A DNA stretch of 64,000 bases, taken from Montifringilla adamsi. Lineage: Eukaryota > Chordata > Aves > Passeriformes > Passeridae. Made by a program: the position numbers and the translations under genes. This document shows, in pieces, positions 1 to 12,224 of this stretch. The DNA lies in assembly GCA_017590115.1 (NCBI GenBank), contig JAGGNK010008892.1, positions 1,061,383 to 1,125,382 of the forward strand, written 5' to 3'. Position 1 is the first letter of the stretch, and each line of letters begins with the position of its first letter. The notes beneath the pieces are model-generated. The model did no database searches. It was given only the letters and a program-made list of their open reading frames with translations, and was not told the DNA's origin.

Positions 1-278
1 AAGTCACAGGTCTGCCCCCCTTTTATTTTTTACCTCTACTTTGCACAGAATGCACACCAATATCCAGTAGGATTTTGAAAGTTCTGTTGTGGCTTCAGGA
101 TCAATAAGCAGTTCATGTACTTTGTTGCTCTATTCCATCATTCACACAAGTCTTGTATCAATAATCATACATGGCTTGAGAATACTTTGACATGGTTTAA
201 AATGTGATGTAATTGTACCAATCCATCTGGCAAAATGTGAAAGCCTGAGATTTCAGCAGCACAGGATTATAGCTCTCT

Positions 279-370
279 GAATATACCTGATATTTTAAAA
301 TACTTTTTTGTTGGGGTTTTTATCTGTTTCAGTAGTTGTAACATTACACATTGAGAAAAGAACACACTAC
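279..370 (+). repeat. Dispersed direct repeat, copy 1
   Basis: This segment is about 93% identical by eye to 2797-2887 in the same orientation. The best-conserved part runs from TTGGGGTTTTT through TCTGTTTCAGTAGTTGTAA to AACACACTAC. Similarity stops abruptly on both sides: the left flanks differ (TAGCTCTCT versus CAGTGTTT) and the right flanks differ (ATTACAGCC versus TTTCAAAAG). There are a few substitutions and one short indel in the T run. No CR1 tail, terminal TG...CA or poly(A) tail marks it as a known element. It may be a local duplication or two copies of an unrecognised short repeat. Confidence 0.85.
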
Positions 371-2796
371 ATTACAGCCTTGTAGTCAGGGTGTACTGAA
401 AGCTTGTCAAACTAAGGCCCTTATGGAATAAAAAAGCTGTTTAACACAGCAGCTGGAGTGTATGCTGAATTACTCAATTATTAGGACTTGATCACACAAG
501 TCATTATATTAACCCACTGAGATGGACATCTTCAAATTACCTGGGTTTTGAGTTAGGTCCTCTCATGAAGGATTAGCTAACAAAAGAAAAATATAGAAAA
601 GATATATACCAAGTAGAAGGGTTTCAAAATTTGATTCTGTTGTCTAAACTATCCCTTTTTATCTTTCTCTGTATGTAAAAACAATTTATAAAAACCTTCA
701 TATTTTTTTTTTCAAAATTCCAACCTCTCATGCTTCCCTAGGAAAGTTTTAGTTAATCAGATCTCCAAAGAAGTTAGCACACCTTCCAAGTAATTTGTGG
801 TGAGATACATAAGCAACCAAATAAGCTACCTCTATGAACATACATTAGCTAGCAGGTGTGGCTGGAAGCCTTATTCTTCAAGAAAAAACTCTACTTTGAG
901 CAGTATACAGAAGTAACTTTCTCCCGGAGACCACAAAGCTTGAGGGATTACTGTTGCACCTCAATCTTACTCTCACAATGTTCTTTTCTAGTACATAGTG
1001 TACACATACTGTATATAGTGCTTGACCCAGTGTATAGCTGACAGATTTATTCATCATTTATTACAAAGGCATGCATCTTTCCTCTCTCATTTAAAAGATT
1101 TTATTTAAACCAGGAGTCAAATCTATTTCCATATGTAACTAAAGCAGAAACATGCATGAATAAATAAAATTAGAGGACTTAAAAAACAATTAAACTTGCT
1201 TACTTTTGTCTCATAATTCCTAAAGTTGAGAATAATGGAACAGTTATTAACAAGATGTGGATTTTTTTCATGCTTTTTACCACCAGTATAAAGACATATC
1301 AAAGTACACAGATGTATGAATAATGAAATGAGAGTACCAGTTTCAGTTCAGGTGAAGAAAGCAAATAGTGATAGATATGCACAGTCATGCTGAATGTGCA
1401 ATATAGATAAGGGCAGTTTTCCATGTACTAGTCCATGAAAATACATCACTCTTGACTGGGACACTCCTGGAATTCCAAAAACTGTCAAAGAACGAGATTG
1501 CCTAAAGAACCTAATTGCAAGAACAGGAATGATCCTAAAATATTACCATTACAAAGTAATTACATAATGTAGAATAAAAACTTATCCTTCTTCTGAATCA
1601 ACAAAAATAAATAATTCTTCTGGATAAAAATATCTAAACAGTTTAAAAACCCATAACAATTTTGTTTAAAATATATATGGAGGACATGGAACAACTACTG
1701 TTTGAGACTCTTAGACCAGTCAGCTTTGGAATGGCTGCTGAAGTGAACAACACTACAAATAAGCAGAAGTGCAAAAAATGTATTGTGAAGTGTCTTACTC
1801 TGGGGGAAACCATGCAGTCACAATGTGCCCAGATATACTAGGTTGAGGTCTCACTCATTTTCTTCACTAAATTTCAATGGCTTCAGTTTCCTGCTTTTAT
1901 GGGAAGAAATGTTTCAGAAATATCAAGGAGAAATAATTACTGTTTGAAAACTTCCTTTTGTTCAAGATCTATGAATAATATTTAGGCAAAATACACTCCA
2001 AAATAAAGTATATATGCTGTAAAACACTACTTATGACTATAAACATATGTTTCAAATCAGTGATTTTATATGAAAATACATGAAATTTGGCAAAAATAAT
2101 AGCTAACATTTCATCAGGGGAAAGCTCAGTATTGAATGTCCATTGCCTGGAAAATGAGACAACTGACCACAAAAAAAGTGAAAAATTCTGAAATTAGTTT
2201 ATAATGATATGTAGGTTTGAAGAATTGCTGCACCTTAACATACCAAAATGTGTTCATTTTAGTTTTGAAAACTGTCGTTCTAGCACTCTTTGCTAATCTG
2301 TAATTGAATGACTTATGAAAAAGTTTTGGGTCCCATCAAGACAGTTGAAGAGTTTTTTTCAAACTCTCTACTAGCTGCTGCAATATAAACTGAACAATCC
2401 ATGATTTTTATCATTTGGTGTGAACTGACAACTCTGTGGCTGATAAGGCTGTATAAAATTTTTATGAAAACCTCAATTACCTTTAGTTTCCTACATACTG
2501 GAAAGATTTATTAACCAAAAGTATAGGTAAACTAATGTTGTACAAATGTTCTAGGTCCATTTGAGATAGCTAGTGAAAAATTTTCTTAAAACAGACACCT
2601 TTTACTGTTTAACAATGAATACTACTTAAAAACAAATTTAAGACAATGTTTTCTCCCATTTCAACTGCTATAATTTAGACTACTAAAAGTATTTTCACAA
2701 CAGAGCTTAATCTTTTACACACCTAAAATAATATTTATTTCTTTTTACGTAAGCAAACTTTAAGGCTCAAAAAGTTTAGATTTTCACCCAGTGTTT

Positions 2797-2887
2797 GAAT
2801 ATTCCTGAGATTTTAAAATACATTTTGTTGGGGTTTTTGTCTGTTTCAGTAGTTGTAACATTACACATTGACAAAAGAACACACTAC
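2797..2887 (+). repeat. Dispersed direct repeat, copy 2
   Basis: Second copy of the 279-370 sequence, about 2.5 kb downstream and in the same orientation. It differs by roughly half a dozen changes, including GTTTTTGTC for GTTTTTATC and TTGACAAAAG for TTGAGAAAAG. The match ends after ACACACTAC, as in copy 1. No target-site duplication was evident around either copy. Confidence 0.85.
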
Positions 2888-3853
2888 TTTCAAAAGTTAG
2901 TTGACATGTTGCCAGTTTTAAGTTTGGGTTTTCATTAAGAAATTTGTACTTATTTTCAGGCAGTGCCCAGCAATTTCCTCATACTTTACACAGGGAACTC
3001 GAAGCGGAATATTTTTGCAGTGCAAAAAAAACCCTCAAACCTGATCTTTGATTTACTGCTGTCCAAAATTTCCACTGAATCTGTAACTTTATTTTTTTTT
3101 CTATAATGGAGACAGGATCAAATTCCAAAAGATGTCTTTAGAAGAATATACTCAAACTTTATGGATCCAAGCAAAGTAGTACTGTGATACATGTAGTTCT
3201 GCAAAGAGATCAAAAACTAGATGCATCTTTCTTTTTCTTCTCCAATGTCCCATCAATGTTAAGAACACTTACTATAGGATTAAAATACAAAATTCATCCC
3301 AAATACGAAATGAGGCCTGAAACAACTGCTTTAAATATTAAGATACTCAGGAATGAACTTCCTGCTTATGAGAATGGAAGCATTTTCTAAATATTTCAGA
3401 GAAGTTCTATATGTATACTAGAATGAACCAGATTCTTGGTGTCAAGTCAACTAAAACACAATGATCAATTATCAAGTATCTGTGGATAGAATAAAAAAAA
3501 ATATAAATTATTTTCTTGAGTGTGACCTGTATACACAATGATGTCAAATATTCTAAGGTCTTTTGCTGCATGCATTTTTTGTTGAATTCTATGTTGTGGC
3601 AACAGGTGATGACAGCACCACTATTATGTGTTATTTTAGCAGTCACTGGTCTTCCCAGTATTTTTCACCACTCCCATCTGCTGGCAGTATATTATGGCAA
3701 AGATTCAAGAGAAATCCACTATGAAGCTGATTGTTAACTGGGAAATGTCAACATGCAAAGCCATGTTTAGAATTAACCTGTCTTTAACATTTTCAGGTGC
3801 CCACACCCTCTCTTCTTTCCAAACCTTAATTACATCAGCAGCTTGACAGCGTT

Positions 3854-3873
3854 AAAACAAAACAAAACAAAAA
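3854..3873 (+). repeat. (AAAAC)n simple repeat
   Basis: Three AAAAC units and a partial fourth. It is a short simple repeat, possibly the decayed tail of a retroposed sequence, but nothing recognisable lies immediately 5' of it. Confidence 0.75.
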
Positions 3874-6076
3874 TGCAAAGAAGAAGTAGAAGGGAAAAAG
3901 GTGTAGCTCTATTTAACATAAATATAGAGCAATAATCCTCCAACAGAGGCACAGAGGCTGGTAACACTGAACTTGCCAAGAGATAAATGTCTTAAAAAAA
4001 TAAATACCACCAGTTAAGAAGGAATAATTTTCCACTAAAAGTATGAGGACTTACCACCACTGACTGTAATGATAGAAATTTTCAACTTCTTCCTTTGGGA
4101 AAATATCTGATTTTTACTGATCAGTAACTATGTATGTAACTGAATTCTTAAGGATATTTTCTCGCAGAAGATGTATTTTCTCCACTAAATGTTTTAAAAT
4201 GAGATCCTTTTTCAGAACAAAATGAACCCCCAAAACAAGCAAGCATGCTATAATCCCCTTGTTGATTTCCTTAATACTTGCTCTAATCACTGACAGTGGT
4301 CAGCTATGTGTCAATTAAAAAAGGATAACTCTAAGTCTCAACATAGCTATGGTATCTTTAGAGGGTTTTGTCACCTGAAAAAAATGCCTCTGCTGTGGTG
4401 TAGTGGGCCACACTACTTTTGATACTAATAAAGAAACTCTATATCCCTTAACGTCCATACTTCCCTTGTAAAAATATGTGTGTCAGAGCCAAGTAGTGTA
4501 ATGCAATCAGCATCTGAAAAGTGTTCTACACATCCAAGTTTCTGGCATCTAAACAGTGGATATCCTGAAATGTGCACTTCAAAGTCAATTCATTGTTCAA
4601 ACTTCTCCTCTCCACACCATCAATCCATCCTCCGCTCACAATAGAACAAACAAACAAATAAAGAAACAAATGAAGAGGAAAATCAGAGTTCCTGTATACT
4701 GGCAAGTTCAAGCCCTGTCCTCTTCACAAACTGTGAAAGTTAGGAATAAACAGACCCTGCAAGATCCACCCTGTAAGAATCAAAACCAGTTTGAGTGCTT
4801 GCAGAAGGCAAATGCTGACATGTGCTTCTATATTATGACATCAAAGAAGCAAAATTCCCTGCAAAGTTCCTAAAGATATAGCATTTGCATTTTACATTCT
4901 TATTAGAGTACTGTGACTAACAGACCAAATTAATTAATTGAACTCCTTTTGCTACCTTTCTATATCTATATTTGGAAATAATTTAACACAACTGAAAAGA
5001 ATGACAAGATTAAGCAATTAGTGCTGAGGCCCCAAAATACCTAAATTACATATGTTTTTAGTTAAAACCAGGCTTTGTCTTATCCTTTCATTTGGACTCC
5101 TTTTGCTTGTTAGGGTTTGGAGAATGCTTGGTGAACTGACAGCAGAGCAGGCAGCTTTCCCTACTGAAAAGGTAGGGAATAGCGATTTTTGAGAAGAGAG
5201 AAAAATAAGTTTCTTTGCTTATTTTCCTGAACTGCCAGAGATCATAGCCTACTCTGCTTTAGAGCTAATTCTCTGATCAGTTTTGATGTGATATCAAAAA
5301 AATAGCAGACACAATATAGCTTTTGAGGTACTGTGCAGCTCATCTAACGCTGTTGCATCACACCACTGGCACCATGGATTCAACATGGACTGCTGGGTGA
5401 GACTAAGGTCTGATTAGATGTAATGTAGTGGAGTTTTGCAGTGTCAGGAAGTCACTGTTCTCATCTATATCTGATATTTGTCTCAGAGTTCCCTGCTTTC
5501 ACAGTTCTTTGCTACTTCTGGCATTCAGCCACATATGGTGTTGGCAGTAGGTAGACTTGGAAGCCCAAAGACTGGCCACCCTTTACAGGGAATGGGGGAA
5601 AGGAAAGCTAATTTAGGACAGCAAGAGGTTGTAATAGGAGGAAGGCATGGGCAAATTTTGGGACTTGAAGAAAGAAAATGGAATTCAGCAATGTCAGATA
5701 GTGTTTCCATATGAAATCTCACAGAAGGAACCAGTGGTGCAGTTTTGGTCAAAAGCCACATGTAAAACTGCGTGTAGTGGTCTGGGGCAAACACCAACAC
5801 AGGCTAAGCAAGACTCCCAATGTCCACACTCAGCTATGTAGAAACTGGAAGCTTTCTACTGATGAAGACAGTGTCAGGGCAGCAGTGTCAGAAGCTGCTT
5901 TAGACACTTGTTCATTGACTGTCCGTAAAACTACAACACTGAAAATTCAGTCTGTAACACAGAGAATTCTTGCTGCAGCTAGTGATGACAGCTATTAGTG
6001 ACATAAATTTTGTTATGTGCTTTTCTTGAACATGTGCTTTTGGGCACCACTACACTGGTTATTTTTGTTTTGCGTG
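3874..6076. other. Non-coding DNA with a slightly GC-richer block
   Basis: No gene is recognisable. The part from about 5340 to 6000 is visibly less A+T-rich than its surroundings and stays open in overlapping short plus-strand frames (5478-5714, 5647-5841, 5711-5998) and a minus-strand frame (5525-5800). None looks like a known domain, and openness in several frames at once suggests low stop density from base composition. An old degraded repeat or pseudogene lying against the CR1 at 6077 is possible but unsupported. Confidence 0.5.
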
Positions 6077-6400
6077 AAATCATGGCATAATTTAGTTTGG
6101 GAGGGACCTCCATTTAGTCTAACATAAAATCCTGGTCTGCTCCACTCTGGTGCTATCCACAGTATTGCTTCCCATGCAACATCAGTGGTTACTGGCTGCC
6201 AGCTGGACATCACACCACTGATCACAACTCCTACAGACCAGCAATCCAGCCAATTTTTCACTCAGTGGCCACTGGTCGAGCTCACAATTCACCAACATTG
6301 TGACAATGAGTCTACAAGAGACTGTTAAACATATTACTAAAGTCTGAGTATGCAACAGCCACCATCCTCCTCTTGTACACAAAGCAAGGAATCTCATTAA
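6077..6400 (-). mobile_element. CR1 LINE fragment with internal deletion
   Basis: Read left to right this is the antisense of a CR1 element. It opens with a decayed 3' end (AAATCATGGCATAATTTAG, then GTTTGGGAGGGACC, compare GGTTGGAAGGGACC). From about 6180 it matches the antisense of a region well inside CR1 ORF2: GCTGCCAGCTGGACATCAC, CCAGCCAATTTTTCA, AGAGACTGTTAAA for the usual GGAGACAGTGTCAAA, ACTAAAGTC and CACAAAGC. The parts normally lying between these two regions are missing, so several hundred bases were deleted internally. The copy is heavily substituted and carries no intact coding frame. CR1 is the main avian retrotransposon family; this is a dead relic. Confidence 0.8.
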
Positions 6401-7030
6401 TGTACGATTAATTAATGTAAAAACTGGGAGACCAAAGACTTAGTTATACAGATTGCTTTGAGAAGAGATACATCCCTAATGGGAATAGTCTTTCACTTGC
6501 TTAAATAAAATCAGGCCATTAACATATTAGCTCTTATTCTTATTTTATTTGTGATTTGGTTCTAACAGATGGATACTACTTAACAAACTCTTTAAAACAA
6601 ACCAGGCCTAATTAAGTGAAATGTGGGATACATAGGCTGTTTGACTTTTATCAATCTTAGTGTCATAAATCACTGAAAAATATGTTCACTATAACAGAGC
6701 AAATCTTAAATTTAATTAGGACAAACAATGCATAACTTAAATCTTGGAGTTGTGCTTGGTTTTAATTTCCAAATCCCTCTTTTCTCTCTATGCAATCTAT
6801 ATTCAGCATTTTTCATCCTCCATTTCTGTCTGTATCTGGCATGACAGATAAAGAGAAACCTCAAGTTACAAAACATGAAAATTTTGTAAGACTTGAAAAA
6901 GCATGAAATGACAGTTTGAAAACTTTGAAATTAGCAGGCACAGAGAACAGTCAGTTTTTAATATCTAATTGTTTTGATATTCCTTATATTCCACACTCAC
7001 AGCTTAATGCTGCAGATATTTTAAGTAAGT
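6401..7030. other. Non-coding spacer between CR1 fragments
   Basis: A+T-rich sequence without a recognisable gene or repeat. It separates the minus-strand CR1 ending near 6400 from the plus-strand CR1 tail beginning near 7031. Confidence 0.5.
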
Positions 7031-7130
7031 TACCTGATCTGGTGGAAGGTGTCCCTGTCATGGCAGAGGGTTTACAACAAGATGATCTTTAAGGTCCCTT
7101 CCAACTGAAGCCATCCCATGATTCCATGAA
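7031..7130 (+). mobile_element. CR1 LINE 3' end fragment
   Basis: About 100 bp of a plus-strand CR1 3' terminus. Diagnostic words in order are ACCTGATCTGGTGGAAGGTG, CCCTGTCATGGCAGAGGG, GATGATCTTTAAGGTCCC, TTCCAACTGAAGCCAT, and a tail of two degenerate 8-mers ending ATTCCATGA. It is strongly 5'-truncated, as most CR1 copies are, and keeps only untranslated sequence and the extreme end of the ORF2 region. Confidence 0.9.
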
Positions 7131-8120
7131 GTCTAACTTGTAGGTTGGATGTTCCTGTCTTGGATAGCCCACGAGTATGAAATTAGTCTGTTCATTCAGA
7201 GCTAATTCCAAGAATTCATTCTTGCAAGAACCACAGAAGTTCTTTCGAAGATCATCTCCAGGAGCCCTGCACTCTGCAACAGTTCCACTAGAAAAGTCTG
7301 TGAGACGGCAGCCCTGCACTACTGAGCTGCAGGAGAGAATTGAAACTTTATACTTAAACTGGAGAGGATATCATCTGTGTAGCTAATTACCACTGGTTTT
7401 ATGGTATATGTATAAGCACATGAATAAACACTTTGTATATGTTGCAGGGTCCTTAATTTATAAATGGCCTAGATTGCAACTTTTATTTGGTTTCCTACCA
7501 TGAGGCCCAATAAAGAAAACTTCACTGTTTTCCTCCAAAATAATGGCTGGTACCTCTGCACCTGACTGTAATAATTTTAGAAGGCTGTACTGGAAAGCAA
7601 CCCAGTTCTGACTACAAATGTATGGAAAAAAGCAGTTTTTCTTTTTAAATGGAAAGCTGGGCTGAGGAAAGCAACATATCTTTCTGAGCTATTAGTCTGA
7701 TTTAAACAATAGCATTCATCCACCTACTTTGGTACTTTGGTACCAAAGCATTCCTCCTCAGATAAGCAAACAAGCATTCTTGCTATTTAAAAATAGTAGG
7801 AATTTTGAAGAAGTAAAGAAGCGAAAAGTACACCAAACAGCAACCTTTCTTTTAACTTAAATACAGTGTGTTTTTCAAAGCTCAACATTATCAAGTGCTA
7901 TCACAACTACAAAAAATTTTTTCCCCTCTCTCTTGTAAACTAAACAATTAGGACATTTTCTCTATTAAATAGTCTTTGAATAGTGATTTGCCATGGATAT
8001 AATCATGTTTCAGAGTCAAAGTTCAGATGTTAAGTTTTGCATCTCTGTAGAGCAGTGTTGCATCAGTGCTCTACAGCAAACGTGCATAGAACATAAACAC
8101 TAATCAGAACAATATTCCTG
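7131..8120. other. Non-coding DNA between CR1 fragments
   Basis: No supported gene. A 69-codon plus-strand frame at 7177-7386 uses ordinary-looking codons (CAG, AAG, GAG, CTG), and a minus-strand frame overlaps it (7089-7319). Neither resembles a known protein and no convincing splice sites were found. A 14-bp perfect palindrome, CTTTGGTACCAAAG, lies near 7735. The remainder is A+T-rich. Confidence 0.45.
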
Positions 8121-8830
8121 CATGAATCATACAATCACAGAATGGTTGGGGTTGGAAGGGACCATAAAGGTCATTTAGTTCCAATCCCCTTGCCATGGGC
8201 AAGGACACCACTTTGTAGATCAGCTTGCTCAGGACCATCCAGCCTGGCTTTGAACACTTCCAGGAATGGGGTATCCACAAACTCTCTGGGCAACCTGTTC
8301 CAGTGCCTCTGAGCAAAGAATTTCTTCCTAACATCTAGCTGAACCTTGCTCTCTTTCACTTTAAAGCCATTACCCCTTGTCCTGTCACTATCTGTCCATA
8401 TAAAAAGCTCTTTTCCCTCCTTTTTATAACCCCCCTTTAAGGTACTAGAAGGCCACAATGAGATTCACCCACACCCTTCTCTTCTGAACAACCCTGCTTC
8501 TCTCCGCTCACCCTTGTAGGAGAGGTATTCCAGCCTCGTACCCCTCCTCTGGGTCTCTCTTTCTTGTGCTGAAGACTCCAGACCTGGACACAGCACTGCA
8601 GGTGGGGTCTCATGAGGGCAGAGCTGAGGGGCAGAACCACCTCCTTGGCCCTGCTGCTCCCACTGCTTTTGATGCAGCACAGGATGCAACTGTCCCTCAG
8701 GTCTGCAAGTGCATGCTGTTGGTTCTGTCCAGCTTTTCACCCATGGGAATTCCCAAGTCCTTCTCCCCAGGGCTGTTCTCAATGATTTCTTGTCCCAGTC
8801 GGCTCTTTTAGCTGATATTGCACAGTAGCA
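8121..8830 (-). mobile_element. CR1 LINE, 3' part with ORF2 C-terminal remnant
   Basis: The longest CR1 copy in the window. Its 3' tail is at the left: three degenerate CATAGAAT-type octamers (8121-8143), then GGTTGGGGTTGGAAGGGACC and CCCTTGCCATGGGCAAGG. Moving right, which is upstream for the element, the minus strand encodes pieces of the C-terminus of the CR1 endonuclease/reverse-transcriptase protein in three frames: RPHLQCCVQVW (about 8575-8610), EYLSYKGERREAGLF (about 8470-8530), and RTRGNGFKVKE, LDVRKKFF, HWNRLPRE, FLEVFKARLDG (about 8190-8400). The frame changes show at least two frameshifts. The catalytic palm and endonuclease are absent. The element is 5'-truncated near 8830 and non-functional. 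Confidence 0.93.
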
Positions 8831-10647
8831 GACATTCAAGGAATCTGGCAATGCATACATTATACAATGGCAACAAAAAGGGTAAAACTTCAGTAATGAC
8901 AGTTTAACCCAGGTCAGAATTTAGATGGCTACAGCTGTACTCAAACTTTGCACACTTGGCACCTGATAACTGCCTAGTCTTTTCCCTTTCTCTACATTTA
9001 AATTTATCACTGCCATCCACCTGTTGTAGCTTGCCATTTTTTGTGAACAATGAATCAGACTGTAGCTGTATGTGCACAGCTCAGCAGTAGGAATCATAAC
9101 TCACAGCCTTGATTTACTAATGCTGTTATTTCTGAATAAACACTATTTTCCAATTTGACATCTTATGCCTTACTGCTTTCTTTTCATTAAATCATATTTG
9201 TTTCCAGTTGAAGACCCCTTTTATTTTTTCTCCTGAAAGACATTAGAAAACATATTACATATTCTCCAAAAGCACAAATAAATATTTAAGACCTGCATAT
9301 TCTTGTTGTTCCCTGAAGATCTTGTGCGACACTGTCATTCATTAGCTTGCTCTGGGCCATTACTTTTCTACACATTTTACTTATACTGGCACACAGCCAG
9401 CACTGACTGCTCAGCTCTAGAAAGCCCACATGTTTTTGTACTTTTTGAAACTAGCATGACAACCATTCTGAAGAGTAGCTCTCACCTGCTACGTTAAACT
9501 GTAAAACCATGAACATTGATGCTCTTCTCTCTCTATTTAGTGCTGAAAGTGAAACTATTTTTTCAGGTGCAACAAGAGCTATATGAAATCTCCCTAATGT
9601 GTAGACATTCTGTAGCCATGTTTTTAATGGAACAGATCCATTAAATTTATCTAGAAAAGTAAAAAATAAATTCAAATTTTAAAATAGAACCTTGTGTATA
9701 TTGCTGGACAAAAATCATAGCTCTGACAAAAGCTGGGTAGCACTTGTCTCTTTCTCAACTTAAGAAGAGACTGAGAAGAAATGCAGCAAGAAAGATCCTT
9801 TGTGCAGAGAGAACCACAACAGTTTTCCTTCAACATATGAATGAATCATAACTGACTGATGAAAACTGGGGAAATACTGAACTGCAAACAGTATCATAGA
9901 TCTGTAAAACTAGCAAAATATACATAGTTTACTAATTTTGCACATAAACATGTAAAAACTATTCAATATATATCACCTGAACAAATTCTTAGACTGTATG
10001 TGGTAATTAAGCATGAGAATTACCTGGATTCAAATAATTAGCAAAGCCCTCCAGAAATACAATGTGAAGATTTTTATTTAGTTAAACTTTTTTTTTCTAC
10101 CTCCCATGAACGCCCTGAAAAAGGAAGGAGGAAAACTGAGGCTTTAATATAATCTCACTGGGATTTTCAAAGTAAAGCAAATGGTGTAAAATGCTTTTCT
10201 ACTGAAAATGTTTCTATCAGTTCTCCACTGACCGCTCCCCTAAGTTTGTCTTCCTCTGATGTTTCCTTTCTTAACTGCTTCTGAGCCATTTAATGGCAGG
10301 TATTCTCTTTAAAGTGTAGTACTTGGAATTATCACTCAAATCAAGTTTTTAAGTCCATTTCCTGTGTATTAATTGCTTACATTAATTGAGAAGCTAGGAA
10401 CAAAGGGGATTAGAAGAAAGCAACCCTCATTTGTGCATCCTTATAGGCACTGATCACCTGAAAATCTAACCCAACCTAAATATTTGGATATTTATGTGCT
10501 TATCCAGAAAGAAAAAAAAAAGAATAACAAGTTTTCTGGAAAATGCTGTAATCTTTCTGGATAAGGAACTAATTTGATACACTACAAAAATAATTACTAT
10601 ATACAGATATAGATTGTTTAAAAACAATTTTTTTCCTTTTTCCATGT

Positions 10648-10740
10648 GTAAATTAGAGAATCAGTAATTAATTGTAAAATTAGTATTTATCTTTTCTTCA
10701 ATTAAACTAGCTAAATATTAATTAGAGCTCATAATTACAC
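10648..10740. promoter_or_regulatory. Cluster of TAATTA-type homeodomain cores (hypothesis)
   Basis: Within about 90 bp there are at least six ATTA/TAAT cores, including AAATTAG, GTAATTAATTG, CAATTAAAC, ATATTAATTAG and CATAATTACAC. Homeodomain proteins bind such cores, and dense clusters occur in vertebrate distal enhancers. In A+T-rich DNA the motif is also common by chance. Only cross-species conservation would turn this into a real call. Confidence 0.15.
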
Positions 10741-12053
10741 TTTTTCATTTATGTCACTAACTGCAGGTTCCCCAGAAAAGTTTCTGACTGAAGAGAACTC
10801 CTCCACTATTACTTGCATTTCAAAGTATATTGATCAGCAAGAATCCTGACAGACAAGTATCTTACAGAAGATAACTTCTTTTTTTTTGAATAATGTTTAT
10901 TTCAGAGGGGAAGTTTTAATAAAGTGCCACTTAGGGCACAGTGCATTATGATTATTGTAGTTGGAAAAAACACGATTCCATAAACAAAATGCATGATACG
11001 AAATAAATAATAACCACAGCAGTTGTAGATTCAGAGGCTGTGTTAACAGCGGCTGGTGATCCCTGTAAAATTTCCAAATTGAAGTACTTCTACAAATGGA
11101 GAAATCCTCAGAGGTAATTTCCTTGGTAGGTTAGCACTGTTCTCTTTCCCTCTGGTCTGCCTGACTTTGCTAAGACTCTTCCCCATGCTTTTCTCATACT
11201 TGACACTTTCGTATTTGAATGCACCTTGTTTCTTTAACCAAGAGACAGGTAACCCAAAGGTGGAATACAAATACTGATGTAAAAATCAAATTTGGTAAGG
11301 TGCAAATGCATGTCACATTGGAATGCATGTAAGATAAAAATTTATAAATGAGCACCATCATCATTACATTTGTCCTTTACTCTTCCAATCTAAACTATTC
11401 AGATCAGTAAAAGGAATCATGTGCTACAGAACATTGTGTAGAATGACACAGTGCACAGCTGAGGAATAATGTGGCATCTTTGAAAATCAGTTACATCTGA
11501 GAGCCCAATGGAATCAACAGGGGATGATTAAAACACTTTTACAAGTCAGTTTTATATTTTTATATTATTTCATAGATATATGTATTATGTATATTGTACA
11601 TGTATTTCGGTTCATAGATAAATGTAGTTAAAATTATAACTATATTTTATATAGTCAAATATACTACTTATATGGTTCTATTTTTGCACTCACAACACAG
11701 TGAAAAAATGCATTCAGAAAGTTTGAAATGTCACATAGTGGTAGCACTTCTGTGTGAAAGGGACGTCAGTGGCCTGAAGAAACCTCATTAAAATTTCAGG
11801 TATAATCAGAAGACAAGATTCCAACATTATTCTTCTTCAACACAGCAAATTCCTTGATTTCAAATTCACGTATGCAGAACAATAAAAAGTGCTATTAGTG
11901 CTAGAAAAGATGCTGCTCCTTTGCATTACCAGAAAAGTATTCTCCTTACAGTATGGGCTAGTATTCCTTTCTTAGTTTCTGCATATTTTATTATTTTATG
12001 AACAAGTAAAAATCAAATCCAATATACTTTAAAAATTTCTTGGGTAGATATAC

Positions 12054-12080
12054 AAAAAAAAAAAAAAAAAAAAAAAAAAA
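12054..12080 (+). repeat. Poly(A) tract, A27
   Basis: An uninterrupted run of 27 A following TAGATATAC and followed by TTACTGCTACTGCTACTAAG. No recognisable retroposed gene lies to its left, so origin from a processed transcript is not shown. It may be a simple homopolymer expansion. Confidence 0.9.
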
Positions 12081-12224
12081 TTACTGCTACTGCTACTAAG
12101 TAAAGCTTAAATGCATTCAACAGTCCTGAACTGTAAGAACAGGTACAGAAAACATGTGCAGTCTTGTACTTGAAGAGTACAGGACAGAGAGAGAGAAACT
12201 GGAGTGAATAAAACAAAGAGCCCA

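Larger units (their letters stand above)
1..3853. other. Non-coding DNA, no gene seen
   Basis: A+T-rich sequence with stops in all frames; the open frames are under 80 codons and match nothing known to me. No CpG-rich promoter-like segment and no CR1 or LTR signature was seen. The only structure found is a 91-bp sequence occurring at 279-370 and again at 2797-2887, annotated separately. It could be intronic, intergenic or untranslated sequence; the bases do not distinguish these. Confidence 0.6.
8831..12224. other. Non-coding A+T-rich DNA
   Basis: No gene or interspersed repeat is recognised over 3.4 kb. It contains a cluster of homeodomain-like TAATTA cores (10648-10740) and a 27-nt poly(A) run (12054-12080), listed separately. 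From 11540 to 11670 it is extremely A+T-rich (TATATTTTTATATTATTT-like) without clear tandem periodicity. Confidence 0.55.
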
